DNA of 64,000 nt from Kangsaoukella pontilimi (GTDB taxonomy: Bacteria; Pseudomonadota; Alphaproteobacteria; Rhodobacterales; Rhodobacteraceae), in the NCBI RefSeq assembly GCF_009830125.1, contig NZ_WUPT01000001.1:372001-436000 (forward strand), written 5' to 3'. Shown here piece after piece: positions 25,787 to 32,942 of the stretch (within the stretch, counting starts at the first letter, position 1; every line of letters starts with the position of its first letter). The notes under the pieces were generated by a model. It saw only the letters and a list, made by a program, of their open reading frames with translations, was not told where the DNA came from and did no database searches. Made by a program: the position numbers and the translations under genes.

Positions 25787-26458
25787 ATGTTGCTCCGGGC
25801 CATTGCCGTTTGCCTTCTGGCTTTGCTCCTTCCTGCCGATGCCCCCGCGCAGGACCTTTCGGCCAGTGCGGGGCGGCTGGAGCGTCTGGGCGTGTCCGGC
25901 ACCTGTTCTGCGACGCTGGTGCGCCCCGATGTGGCGGTGACTGCGGCGCATTGCGTCCGCCCGGATCAGGTCCGTCAGGGGGACGCGCCGCAGCTCTTCT
26001 TCCGGCCCGGATGGCCGCGCGATGCAGGACGCATGGCGGTGGTCGACGTGGTCCGGCACCCGCTATACGCCCCGGCACGCGAGGGCGAGCGCTGGCGGTT
26101 TCCCTTCGATATCGCCGTCGTCCGACTGGCGCGTGCTCTGCCGGAACGGGTGAACCCGCCGCTTGCCTTGGGCCGTCCGCCGGAGCCGGGCGAGTATCTG
26201 ACACTGGTCAGTTGGAAAAAGGATCAGGATGCGCCGGTTCTGCGCCCCTGTCAGGTCGTGCCCGGGGTCGAGGCTCTGGTGACGATCGCCTGCCGCGTTG
26301 CGGGGGGCGAAAGCGGCGGTGCGGTCATCCGCGCAGGCAATGGAGCGCCCGAAATCGTTGCGGTTCTGACCAGCCGCGCGCAGATTGGTTCGCTTCCGGT
26401 CGGGCAGGCGAGCGCGCTGGAATTGCGGCTGGCACCGATGCTGCACCGGTTGGACTGA
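25787..26458 (+). CDS. second exported trypsin-like serine protease
   Basis: 223 residues from the ATG at 25787 (MLLRAIAVCLLALLLPADAPAQ, a clear signal peptide); an in-frame TTG at 25751 overlapping the previous stop is possible but less likely. Triad: His in VTAAHCVRP, Asp in FPFDIAVVRLA, Ser in AGGESGGAVIR. CSATLV and the later CRVAGG give disulfide candidates. It is similar in plan to the preceding gene but shorter, without the glycine-rich tail. The pair probably arose by an old duplication. Its end lies just before the hsp20 promoter. Confidence 0.87.
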   Translation: MLLRAIAVCLLALLLPADAPAQDLSASAGRLERLGVSGTCSATLVRPDVAVTAAHCVRPDQVRQGDAPQLFFRPGWPRDAGRMAVVDVVRHPLYAPAREGERWRFPFDIAVVRLARALPERVNPPLALGRPPEPGEYLTLVSWKKDQDAPVLRPCQVVPGVEALVTIACRVAGGESGGAVIRAGNGAPEIVAVLTSRAQIGSLPVGQASALELRLAPMLHRLD

Positions 26459-26474
26459 CAGGCGCCAAAGACCC

Positions 26475-26506
26475 CTTGAAGCCCCTCTGATCGCTTCCCA
26501 TCTATG
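26475..26506 (+). promoter_or_regulatory. sigma-32 (RpoH)-like promoter for hsp20
   Basis: CTTGAA at 26475-26480 and CCCATCTATG starting at 26497 match the alphaproteobacterial heat-shock pattern CTTG, 17-18 nt, CYTATNTNNG, with 18 nt between CTTG and the downstream box and one mismatch. Transcription would start near 26511, giving a leader of about 90 nt before the hsp20 start. Confidence 0.65.
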
Positions 26507-26517
26507 CCCTGTCGGAC

Positions 26518-26602
26518 GCCGGTAACCGGGTCCGGCAGCAGAAACCGCCCTGCCCGTGACGGGAGGGCTCACATAGTTGTCGCTCAATGGAGGATGACGC
26601 TT
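26518..26602 (+). ncRNA. ROSE-like RNA thermometer in the hsp20 leader
   Basis: Three consecutive hairpins can be drawn. The first is GCCGG/CCGGC (26518-26536). The second is GCCCT-G-CCCG/CGGG-AGGGC (26547-26568), loop TGA. The third spans 26576-26598. In the third, TCGCT (26580-26584) pairs with AGGA (26591-26594), leaving G26582 unpaired, and is extended outward by GTTG/TGAC with two G-U pairs. This is the defining ROSE element, U(U/C)GCU against AGGA with a bulged G, sequestering the Shine-Dalgarno GGAGG (26589-26593) nine bases before the ATG. Heat would melt it and release translation. Confidence 0.62.
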
Positions 26603-27061
26603 ATGCGTACGTTTGACCTTGCACCGCTTTATCGTGCAACCGTCGGCTTCGACCAGATTGCCGACCTCATGGACCGGGTTCTGACCGATACCCAATCGGC
26701 CCCGTCCTATCCGCCCTACAATATTGAAAAAACCGCTGACGATGCCTGGCGCATCTCGATCGCCGTTGCCGGCTTTGCCGAAGACGACCTGTCGGTCGAG
26801 GTCCGCGAGAACGCGCTGATCGTGACTGCAAAGAAGAGCAAGGAAGACGACGGCCGCAAGTATCTGCATCGCGGCATCGCCAACCGCGCCTTCGAGCGCC
26901 GCTTCGCACTGGCCGACCACGTGCGCGTGACCGGTGCCAGCCATACCAACGGTATGCTGAACATCGACCTTGTCCGTGAAGTGCCCGAGGCGCTGAAACC
27001 GCGCCGCATCGAGATCGCCAAAGGCGACACGGTCGAGGCCAAGGCCGTCGAAGCTCACTAA
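26603..27061 (+). CDS. small heat-shock protein (Hsp20/IbpA family)
   Basis: 152 residues from the ATG at 26603 (MRTFDLAPLYRATVGFDQI), chosen because GGAGG lies nine bases upstream; ATG 26594 is too close to it. The alpha-crystallin domain runs from YNIEKTADDAWRISIAVAGF to LVREVPEAL, including VEVRENALIVTAKK and GIANRAFERRFALADHV. The C-terminal IxI-type anchor reads RRIEIAKG. This is a holdase chaperone in the cytoplasm. Promoter and leader both point to heat control at transcription and translation. Confidence 0.96.
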   Translation: MRTFDLAPLYRATVGFDQIADLMDRVLTDTQSAPSYPPYNIEKTADDAWRISIAVAGFAEDDLSVEVRENALIVTAKKSKEDDGRKYLHRGIANRAFERRFALADHVRVTGASHTNGMLNIDLVREVPEALKPRRIEIAKGDTVEAKAVEAH

Positions 27062-27084
27062 GCTTGTTTATTGACGAGTTACCG

Positions 27085-27114
27085 CGCCCGGAGGTCAATC
27101 CTCCGGGCGTTTTT
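27085..27114 (+). terminator. rho-independent terminator of hsp20
   Basis: A perfect 10-bp stem CGCCCGGAGG/CCTCCGGGCG with loop TCAAT, followed by TTTTT, 23 bp after the hsp20 stop. The T run is on the plus strand only, so it serves hsp20 rather than the converging doxX gene. Confidence 0.93.
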
Positions 27115-27476
27115 CATGCCCGGCTGACAAGCGCCGCAAGCTGCCCGCGGTAGGCATAGGCGGCGAGCGCCGACAGCACCAGCAACAGCGCCAGATGCCA
27201 CCACGCGCCTCCGATGAAGACCAGCATGGCGAATATCGCCAGCACCATGGTCAGCGTCAGGGCAAGGGCGGCAAGGGCCTGCGCGCCCGGCACCCAGAGC
27301 GCCACCGCGCCAAGCGTTTCGACGCTGCCTGTCACGTATCTGATCCATTGCCCCATGCCGAGCGCCTCGTAGAGCGCCACCGCCGACGGCGTGCCGAGTA
27401 GCTTGGTCAGCCCGAAATACAGGAAAGCCAGCGTCAGGCCGGCGCGAAGAAGCGTGAGGGGCATGTTCTGTATCAT
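27114..27476 (-). CDS. DoxX-family membrane protein
   Basis: 120 residues with four hydrophobic helices: LLRAGLTLAFLYFGLTKLLG, YVTGSVETLGAVALWV, LALTLTMVLAIFAMLVFIGG, and HLALLLVLSALAAYAY. The RAGLTLAFLYFGLTKL opening and the GxxE in TGSVETLGA are DoxX landmarks. The role of DoxX proteins is poorly defined; some are linked to quinone or thiosulfate oxidation. It lies 44 bp downstream of the ALDH16 gene on the same strand and could be cotranscribed. Confidence 0.85.
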   Translation of the reverse strand: MIQNMPLTLLRAGLTLAFLYFGLTKLLGTPSAVALYEALGMGQWIRYVTGSVETLGAVALWVPGAQALAALALTLTMVLAIFAMLVFIGGAWWHLALLLVLSALAAYAYRGQLAALVSRA

Positions 27477-27520
27477 GCGGCGGGACCTAAGACGCCCCGC
27501 CGGTCTGACAAGGCGCAGGG

Positions 27521-29857
27521 TTACTCGCCGTAGGGCACCCAGATGGTCTTCACCTCGGTCGCGGCGGAGAGGAAAGCCGCACTGTCGGCCTCTGCCCAGT
27601 CGCGGGCGCGGCCATGGTTGACCCAGGTTCGCTTCAGGTTACCCGCCGCCTCGCGCTCGATCACCGCCGACAGGTCCGAAGACGAGAACGACCAGACCGC
27701 GTCTAGGTCCATATGCCCGCCCATCTGCGCGGCCAGTTCGGAATGCGATCCGGTCAGGATGTTCACCACGCCGCCCGGCACGTCCGAGGTGTCGAGCACC
27801 TGGTAGAAATCCGTGGCGGCCAGCGGATAGGGCTCGGACGCCATGACGGTGATCCGGTTGCCCATCGCCATCGCGGGCGCGATGATCGAGACGAGCCCCA
27901 GAAGGGGGCTGTCATCGGCTGCAAAGGCGCCGATCTTGCCCACGGGCTCGTTCATGGCGAGTGCGATGCCCCGGATCGGCACACCTTTGGCGCGCCCGTC
28001 GTATTTGTCGGCCCAGGCCGCCCAGGTGAACAGCCGGTCGATACTGGCCAAAACCTCTGCCTTGCCGCCGCGCTTGCCGGTCATGGCGTCAATCCGGGAC
28101 GCGAACTCGTCGGCGCGGGCCGAGAGGTTTTCACCGATGTAATAAAGGATCTGCGCGCGGAGATGTCCGGTGGTCGTCGACCAGCCCTTGGCGGCATTCA
28201 TCGCCTCGACGGCGTTCCTCAGGTCCTTGCGGTTGGCAAGGCCGACATGACCGAGGAGCTTGCCCCTAGGCGACCAGACAGCGCGGGAGTAGCCGCCATC
28301 GGGACGCGCCTGCTTGCCGCCGATATAGAGCTTTGCCGTGCGGTCGAGCGTGTCCGCCTCAGCCTTTTCCGGCGCGGCGGCGGGGTCGACTTTGTCGATC
28401 TTCTTGAGGGGCTTGCGCGGCTTTGTGTAGGCAAGAAGTCCTTCCCAGCCGCCTTCGCGTCCGAACCCGCTTTCCCGGACACCGCCGAAACCGGCGGCGG
28501 CGTCGAAGAGGTTCGTTGCGTTCACCCAGACGACGCCCGACACCAGCTTTGGCGCGATGTCGAGGGCAAGGTTCACGTTCTCGGTCCAGAGCGTCGCGGC
28601 GAGCCCGTAACGCGTGTTGTTGGCCAGGTCGACCGCCTCGGCGGGGGTGCGGAAGGTTGTGCCCACAAGGACGGGCCCGAAGATTTCTTCCTGCATCAGC
28701 CGGTCGGCTGGCTGAAGCCCGGTGATCAGGGTCGGCGGATAGAAACACCCGCCTTCGGGCAGGGGTGTAGAGGCCCGGTAGACCTCGCCGTCCGACCCAT
28801 CCACCAGATCTGTGATGGTTTTCAACTGCACCGGATCGACCACGGCGCCCACGTCGATGCATTTGTCGAGCGGGTCACCAAGGCGGAGCTTGTCCATGCG
28901 GGCGCGGAGGCGGGTGTAGAACCTCTCGGCCACGCCCTCCTGCACCAGCAGGCGCGAACCCGCGCAGCAGACCTGTCCCTGATTGAACCAGATGGCGTCC
29001 ACCAGCCCTTCGATAGCGCTGTCCAGATCGGCATCGTCGAAGACGATGTAGGGCGACTTGCCGCCAAGCTCCAGCGTCAGCTTCTTGCCGGAACCCGCTG
29101 TCGCTTCGCGGATTTTTCGGCCAACGCTGGTTGATCCGGTGAAGGCGATCTTGTCGATATCGGGGTGATCGACGATCATCTGGCCGACCGCGCCGTCGCC
29201 CGTCACGATGTTCAGCACACCCGGCGGGACGCCCGCCTCGCGGCTGAGATCGGCGAAAAGGAGCGCGGTGAGCGAGGTGTATTCTGCGGGCTTCAGAACG
29301 ACGGTGTTCCCCATGGCGAGCGCTGGCGCGACCTTCCATGCCAGCATCAGAAGAGGGAAGTTCCACGGGATGATCTGGCCCGCGACGCCAAGCGCTTCGC
29401 GGTCGGGCAACTCGTCCTCCATAAGCTGCGCCATGCCTGCGTGATAGTAGAAGTGCCGCGCGACCAGCGGGATGTCGATGTCGCGGCTCTCGCGGATCGG
29501 CTTGCCGTTGTCGAGGGTCTCAAGCACGGCGAAGAGGCGGGATTGCTTCTGGATCAGACGCGCTAGCGCATAGAGGACGCGGGCGCGCGCCTTGGCGTCT
29601 TTGGCCCACGATTTCTGCGCCTTGCGCGCCGCTTTTACAGCGGCATCGACGTCCTTCTGGCTGGCCTGGCTGACCTTTGCCAGCGTCTCGCCGGTCGCGG
29701 GGTTGCGGCTGTCGAAGGTCTTGCCTGCTTTCGTCCAGCCGCCGTCGATCCAATGACCGAACATGCCCTTGTGACTGGCAAGCCAGTCCATCGCCTCGGA
29801 CGCGCTTTCAGGGGCGGGGCCGTAGTCCATGCTGTGGAAGATGTCCCGGACGTTCAT
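27521..29857 (-). CDS. two-domain aldehyde dehydrogenase of the ALDH16 type
   Basis: 778 residues. Residues about 1-490 form a complete ALDH: LTLELGGKSPYIVFDDAD has the general-base Glu, QGQVCCAGSRLL the nucleophile Cys, and IPWNFPLLMLAWKVAPALAMGN the cofactor region. Residues about 500-778 form a second ALDH-like domain (LYIGGKQARPDGGY onward) without a catalytic Cys. This is the layout of ALDH16; bacterial ALDH16 keeps the Cys that vertebrate ALDH16A1 lost. The gene starts 27 bp after deoC, whose reaction releases acetaldehyde, a plausible substrate. The second domain probably serves in dimerisation. Confidence 0.9.
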   Translation of the reverse strand: MNVRDIFHSMDYGPAPESASEAMDWLASHKGMFGHWIDGGWTKAGKTFDSRNPATGETLAKVSQASQKDVDAAVKAARKAQKSWAKDAKARARVLYALARLIQKQSRLFAVLETLDNGKPIRESRDIDIPLVARHFYYHAGMAQLMEDELPDREALGVAGQIIPWNFPLLMLAWKVAPALAMGNTVVLKPAEYTSLTALLFADLSREAGVPPGVLNIVTGDGAVGQMIVDHPDIDKIAFTGSTSVGRKIREATAGSGKKLTLELGGKSPYIVFDDADLDSAIEGLVDAIWFNQGQVCCAGSRLLVQEGVAERFYTRLRARMDKLRLGDPLDKCIDVGAVVDPVQLKTITDLVDGSDGEVYRASTPLPEGGCFYPPTLITGLQPADRLMQEEIFGPVLVGTTFRTPAEAVDLANNTRYGLAATLWTENVNLALDIAPKLVSGVVWVNATNLFDAAAGFGGVRESGFGREGGWEGLLAYTKPRKPLKKIDKVDPAAAPEKAEADTLDRTAKLYIGGKQARPDGGYSRAVWSPRGKLLGHVGLANRKDLRNAVEAMNAAKGWSTTTGHLRAQILYYIGENLSARADEFASRIDAMTGKRGGKAEVLASIDRLFTWAAWADKYDGRAKGVPIRGIALAMNEPVGKIGAFAADDSPLLGLVSIIAPAMAMGNRITVMASEPYPLAATDFYQVLDTSDVPGGVVNILTGSHSELAAQMGGHMDLDAVWSFSSSDLSAVIEREAAGNLKRTWVNHGRARDWAEADSAAFLSAATEVKTIWVPYGE

Positions 29858-29884
29858 GTGTCGTGTTCCTGCGTTGCGTTGCGC

Positions 29885-30907
29885 TCAGGCCATCGCGTGG
29901 CGGTAGCCGGCCGAGTAACGGCCAGTGACGTGGTGTTCCAGCTGACGTTCGATATCGCCGAGAAGACTGGAGGCCCCGAAGCGGAACATGTCCGGCTGCA
30001 GCCAGCGGTCGCCCAGCTCGTCCTTGATGAGCGCGAGGTAGGTCAGCGCGTCCTTCGCCTTGGAGATGCCGCCTGCCGGTTTGTAGCCGACGCGGAAGCC
30101 GGTCGCCTCGTGATAGGCGCGGATCGCCCGGATCATGACAAGGCTGACGGGGAGCGTGGCGTTGACGCCTTCCTTGCCAGTGGATGTCTTGATGAAATCG
30201 GCACCCGCCATCATGCAAACGAGGCTGGCGCGGGCGACGTTTCGGAGCGTGCCCAGTTCGCCCGTGGCGAGGATCGCCTTCACATGGGCATCGCCGCAGG
30301 CCGCGCGGAACTCGGCCATTTCGTCATAGAGTGCTTGCCAGTTTCCCGTCAGGACATGGCGGCGTGAGATAACGATATCAATCTCTTGCGCACCGGACTT
30401 CACGCTTTCCCTGATTTCGGCCACGCGCAGCGGCAATGGCGAGAGGCCAGCCGGAAAGCCGGTCGAGACGGCGGCGACCGGGATGCCCGTTCCTTTCAGC
30501 GCGTCGACGGCGGTTTCCACCATGTCGTGATAGACGCAGACCGCACCCGTGGTGATCGGACCCATCCCGAGCGCGTCGAGGATGTCCTGCCGCACCGGTT
30601 GGGCCGCCTTGGCGCAGAGTCGCCGCACGCGGCCCTCTGTGTCGTCACCGGCCAGCGTCGTCAGGTCGATCATGGTGATCGCCTTCAGAAGCCACGCGGC
30701 CTGATACTCTTTCTTGACCGAGCGCCGGCCCGGCAGCGTCGCCGCGCGGCGCTCGATGGCCGAGGTGTTGGCCTGCGCGGCGCGGACCCAGTCCATGTCG
30801 AGCGCCATGCCGGCATTCCTCGGCTCGTGAAGCTGGGGCAGGTGGGCGTCACCGCCACGCGCGGTGCCGGTGCCCTCGCGGGTCGGATGGTTGGATGTAT
30901 CGGGCAT
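29885..30907 (-). CDS. deoC: deoxyribose-phosphate aldolase
   Basis: 340 residues from the ATG at 30907 (MPDTSNHPTREGTG); the longer frame to 30958 lacks support. The barrel contains the Schiff-base lysine in ADFIKTSTGKEGVNA, the proton-relay Lys in GYKPAGGISKAKD, and EIDIVISRR with the conserved Asp. It cleaves 2-deoxyribose-5-phosphate to glyceraldehyde-3-phosphate and acetaldehyde. It is longer than the compact E. coli enzyme (259) owing to an N-terminal extension of about 80 residues. It is in tandem with ALDH16. Confidence 0.93.
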   Translation of the reverse strand: MPDTSNHPTREGTGTARGGDAHLPQLHEPRNAGMALDMDWVRAAQANTSAIERRAATLPGRRSVKKEYQAAWLLKAITMIDLTTLAGDDTEGRVRRLCAKAAQPVRQDILDALGMGPITTGAVCVYHDMVETAVDALKGTGIPVAAVSTGFPAGLSPLPLRVAEIRESVKSGAQEIDIVISRRHVLTGNWQALYDEMAEFRAACGDAHVKAILATGELGTLRNVARASLVCMMAGADFIKTSTGKEGVNATLPVSLVMIRAIRAYHEATGFRVGYKPAGGISKAKDALTYLALIKDELGDRWLQPDMFRFGASSLLGDIERQLEHHVTGRYSAGYRHAMA

Positions 30908-30999
30908 GTGCGGGCCTCGGGTGGCAGCGTCGGAAAACCGTCGCACGAGGGCGCGCAATAATCAAGATTGACCACTTGGTCAAATATTGGAACGTCCCG

Positions 31000-32217
31000 T
31001 CACTCCGCGAGCGTGGTTTCCACATGTGCGCTGGCTTCCAGCGTCTTGTGGACGGGGCATTTATCCGCAATCTCCATGAGGCGCGCGCGTTCTTCGGGGC
31101 TGAGATCGCCTTCCAGACGGACCACCCTGCGGAACGTGTCGATCTTGACGGCGCCCGCAACCGCAGTGGCGTCCTGTGCATGGACCTTGTCGTGGCTCAC
31201 ATCGACTGACACATGGGTCAGCGCCATGCCCTTGCGGCGCGCATACATGCGGATGGTCATGGACGTGCAGGCGCCAAGTCCCGCAGACACCAGACCATAG
31301 GGCGTCAAACCACGGTTCGTCCCGCCATAGGCCTTGGGCTCGTCGGCGAGAATATGGTGGTCCGGCCCCGAAGAGATGTCCTGAAGAAATCCGTCTGCAT
31401 CCGCCTCGGACACCCGCACGATTCCCTCGGGCGCGCCCGGCGGCGGCGCGGGCGGGCGGAGATCGAGATACCGGCCGGCCCAGGCGGCGATGACCTCGGC
31501 GGCGTACTCCGCATCGCGGGCCGACGAGATCAGGTGATCGGCATCGTCCAGCGTCACGAAGCTTTTTGGATGTTTGGCAGCCATGAAGATACGCGTGGCA
31601 TTGTCGACGCCGACGGTTTCGTCACGAGGGGCGTGCATGACCAGAAGCGCTTTCTTGAGACCCGAGATCGCATCGGAAAGCTTTGCGCCGGCAACGTCCT
31701 CGACAAAGTCCTGTCCGATCACGAACGGCCGGCCGGCGAGCGAGACCTCTGCCTTGCCGTCGGAGCGGATACGGTCCAGCGCATCGCCAAAATTGTGGGT
31801 GACGTGATCCGGGTCGAAGGGCGCGCCGATGGTGACGACCGCGCCGACGCTGTCGATCTGACCCGCCGCTTTCAGGACCGCAGCCCCGCCGAGCGAATGG
31901 CCGATCATCAGGCTGGGTGCCATGCCGCGCCGGGCCAGTGCCTCGGACGCGCGGAGAAGGTCGTCAACATTCGAGGTGAAGGTCGTGTTAGCGAATTCGC
32001 CTTTCGAATGGCCAAGCCCGGTGAAGTCAAAGCGCAGAACCGCAATGCCCATGGACGCCAGCCGCCCCGCAATACGCCGGGCCGCCGAGATATCCTTGCC
32101 GCAGGTGAAGCAGTGGGCGAATACCGCTGTCGCCAGAAGAGGCCCGTCCGGCATATCGAGCCGTGCGGCCAGCGCATCGCCCGCGTGCCCCTCGAAGGTG
32201 AATCGTTCGGTGCTCAT
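31000..32217 (-). CDS. alpha/beta hydrolase-OsmC fusion protein
   Basis: 405 residues from the ATG at 32217 (MSTERFTFEGHAGD). Residues 1-250 are a serine hydrolase: nucleophile elbow IGHSLGGAAV, Asp candidates in HAPRDETVGVD, and His in DDADHLISS. Residues about 265-405 are an OsmC/Ohr domain with the redox cysteines in LGACTSMTIRMYA and DKCPVHKTLE. OsmC-type proteins reduce organic or lipid hydroperoxides. A fusion could couple release of a hydroperoxy fatty acid with its reduction; this is inference. It reads divergently from nothing close and ends 93 bp from the deoC start. Confidence 0.9.
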   Translation of the reverse strand: MSTERFTFEGHAGDALAARLDMPDGPLLATAVFAHCFTCGKDISAARRIAGRLASMGIAVLRFDFTGLGHSKGEFANTTFTSNVDDLLRASEALARRGMAPSLMIGHSLGGAAVLKAAGQIDSVGAVVTIGAPFDPDHVTHNFGDALDRIRSDGKAEVSLAGRPFVIGQDFVEDVAGAKLSDAISGLKKALLVMHAPRDETVGVDNATRIFMAAKHPKSFVTLDDADHLISSARDAEYAAEVIAAWAGRYLDLRPPAPPPGAPEGIVRVSEADADGFLQDISSGPDHHILADEPKAYGGTNRGLTPYGLVSAGLGACTSMTIRMYARRKGMALTHVSVDVSHDKVHAQDATAVAGAVKIDTFRRVVRLEGDLSPEERARLMEIADKCPVHKTLEASAHVETTLAE

Positions 32218-32325
32218 CGGTGGTCTCCTGGCCGGACGTGCCAGTCGAACCTGTAGGCTGTCCCCCATCGGCGCAAGCCTTGTGACAGCTTTGTCACGCG
32301 AGCGTGACGCGCCGAGAGGGGCGGG

Positions 32326-32775
32326 TCAGCGGCGGTAGTCTTCGGGCGTCAGACCGTCCGGACCGGCGCGGAGGGTCTCGGCGCCCGGCACGATGTCGGT
32401 GTTCTGCGCCGAGACGCCCAGCCAGCCGTCGTCATGCCGGGCCAGAACGAAGCTCAGGATCGTGCTTCTGCTCTCGGCCACGCTGCCGTCTGGGGCGCGC
32501 TGGCCGCTCAGCCTAAGACGCGCGTGGACAAGTGCATGATCGGCCCCGAGCTGCCGGACCTTCACGCGGCCGAGGGTCAGTCGGGTCTCGGAAAAGAAGC
32601 TCTTCAGTGCATAGCCGTGGGCGCGGGCGATGGCGGGGCGATCCTCCCACCAGATACCCACCACGTTCACGAAATCGGCGTCCTCGTCGAAAAGCGCGCC
32701 GATGGCGTCACCGTCGCGGGCCATCCACGCGTCGCGGAAGGCGGCGGGAAACTCTTTCGGGTCGGATACGGGCAT
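32326..32775 (-). CDS. SnoaL/NTF2-fold protein (SgcJ/EcaC-like)
   Basis: 149 residues from the ATG at 32775 (MPVSDPKEFPAAFRDAWMARDG). The layout is that of the SgcJ/EcaC family: FRDAWMARDGDAIGALFDEDADFVNVVG, a WWEDRPAIARAH segment, then the beta-sheet strands ending SFVLARHDDGWLGVSAQNTD. (First motif quoted in two overlapping parts would be FRDAWMARDGDAIG and ALFDEDADFVNVVG.) No clear active site is visible; family members are often annotated as oxidoreductases without proof. It is divergent from the CLC gene. Confidence 0.8.
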   Translation of the reverse strand: MPVSDPKEFPAAFRDAWMARDGDAIGALFDEDADFVNVVGIWWEDRPAIARAHGYALKSFFSETRLTLGRVKVRQLGADHALVHARLRLSGQRAPDGSVAESRSTILSFVLARHDDGWLGVSAQNTDIVPGAETLRAGPDGLTPEDYRR

Positions 32776-32942
32776 CGGAGACTCCGGCGGTGAGGACACA
32801 ACCCTGACCTTATCCCGGCGCCACAGGGATTTCGCCCTTTTCCTTGCCATATCGGTGACCTAACAGGACTTAGAGACCGTGCCTCGGACGGGCGGCGCGG
32901 GGTCTGGCCGGGCATGGCGGGTCCGGTCGGGCAAGGAAAACG

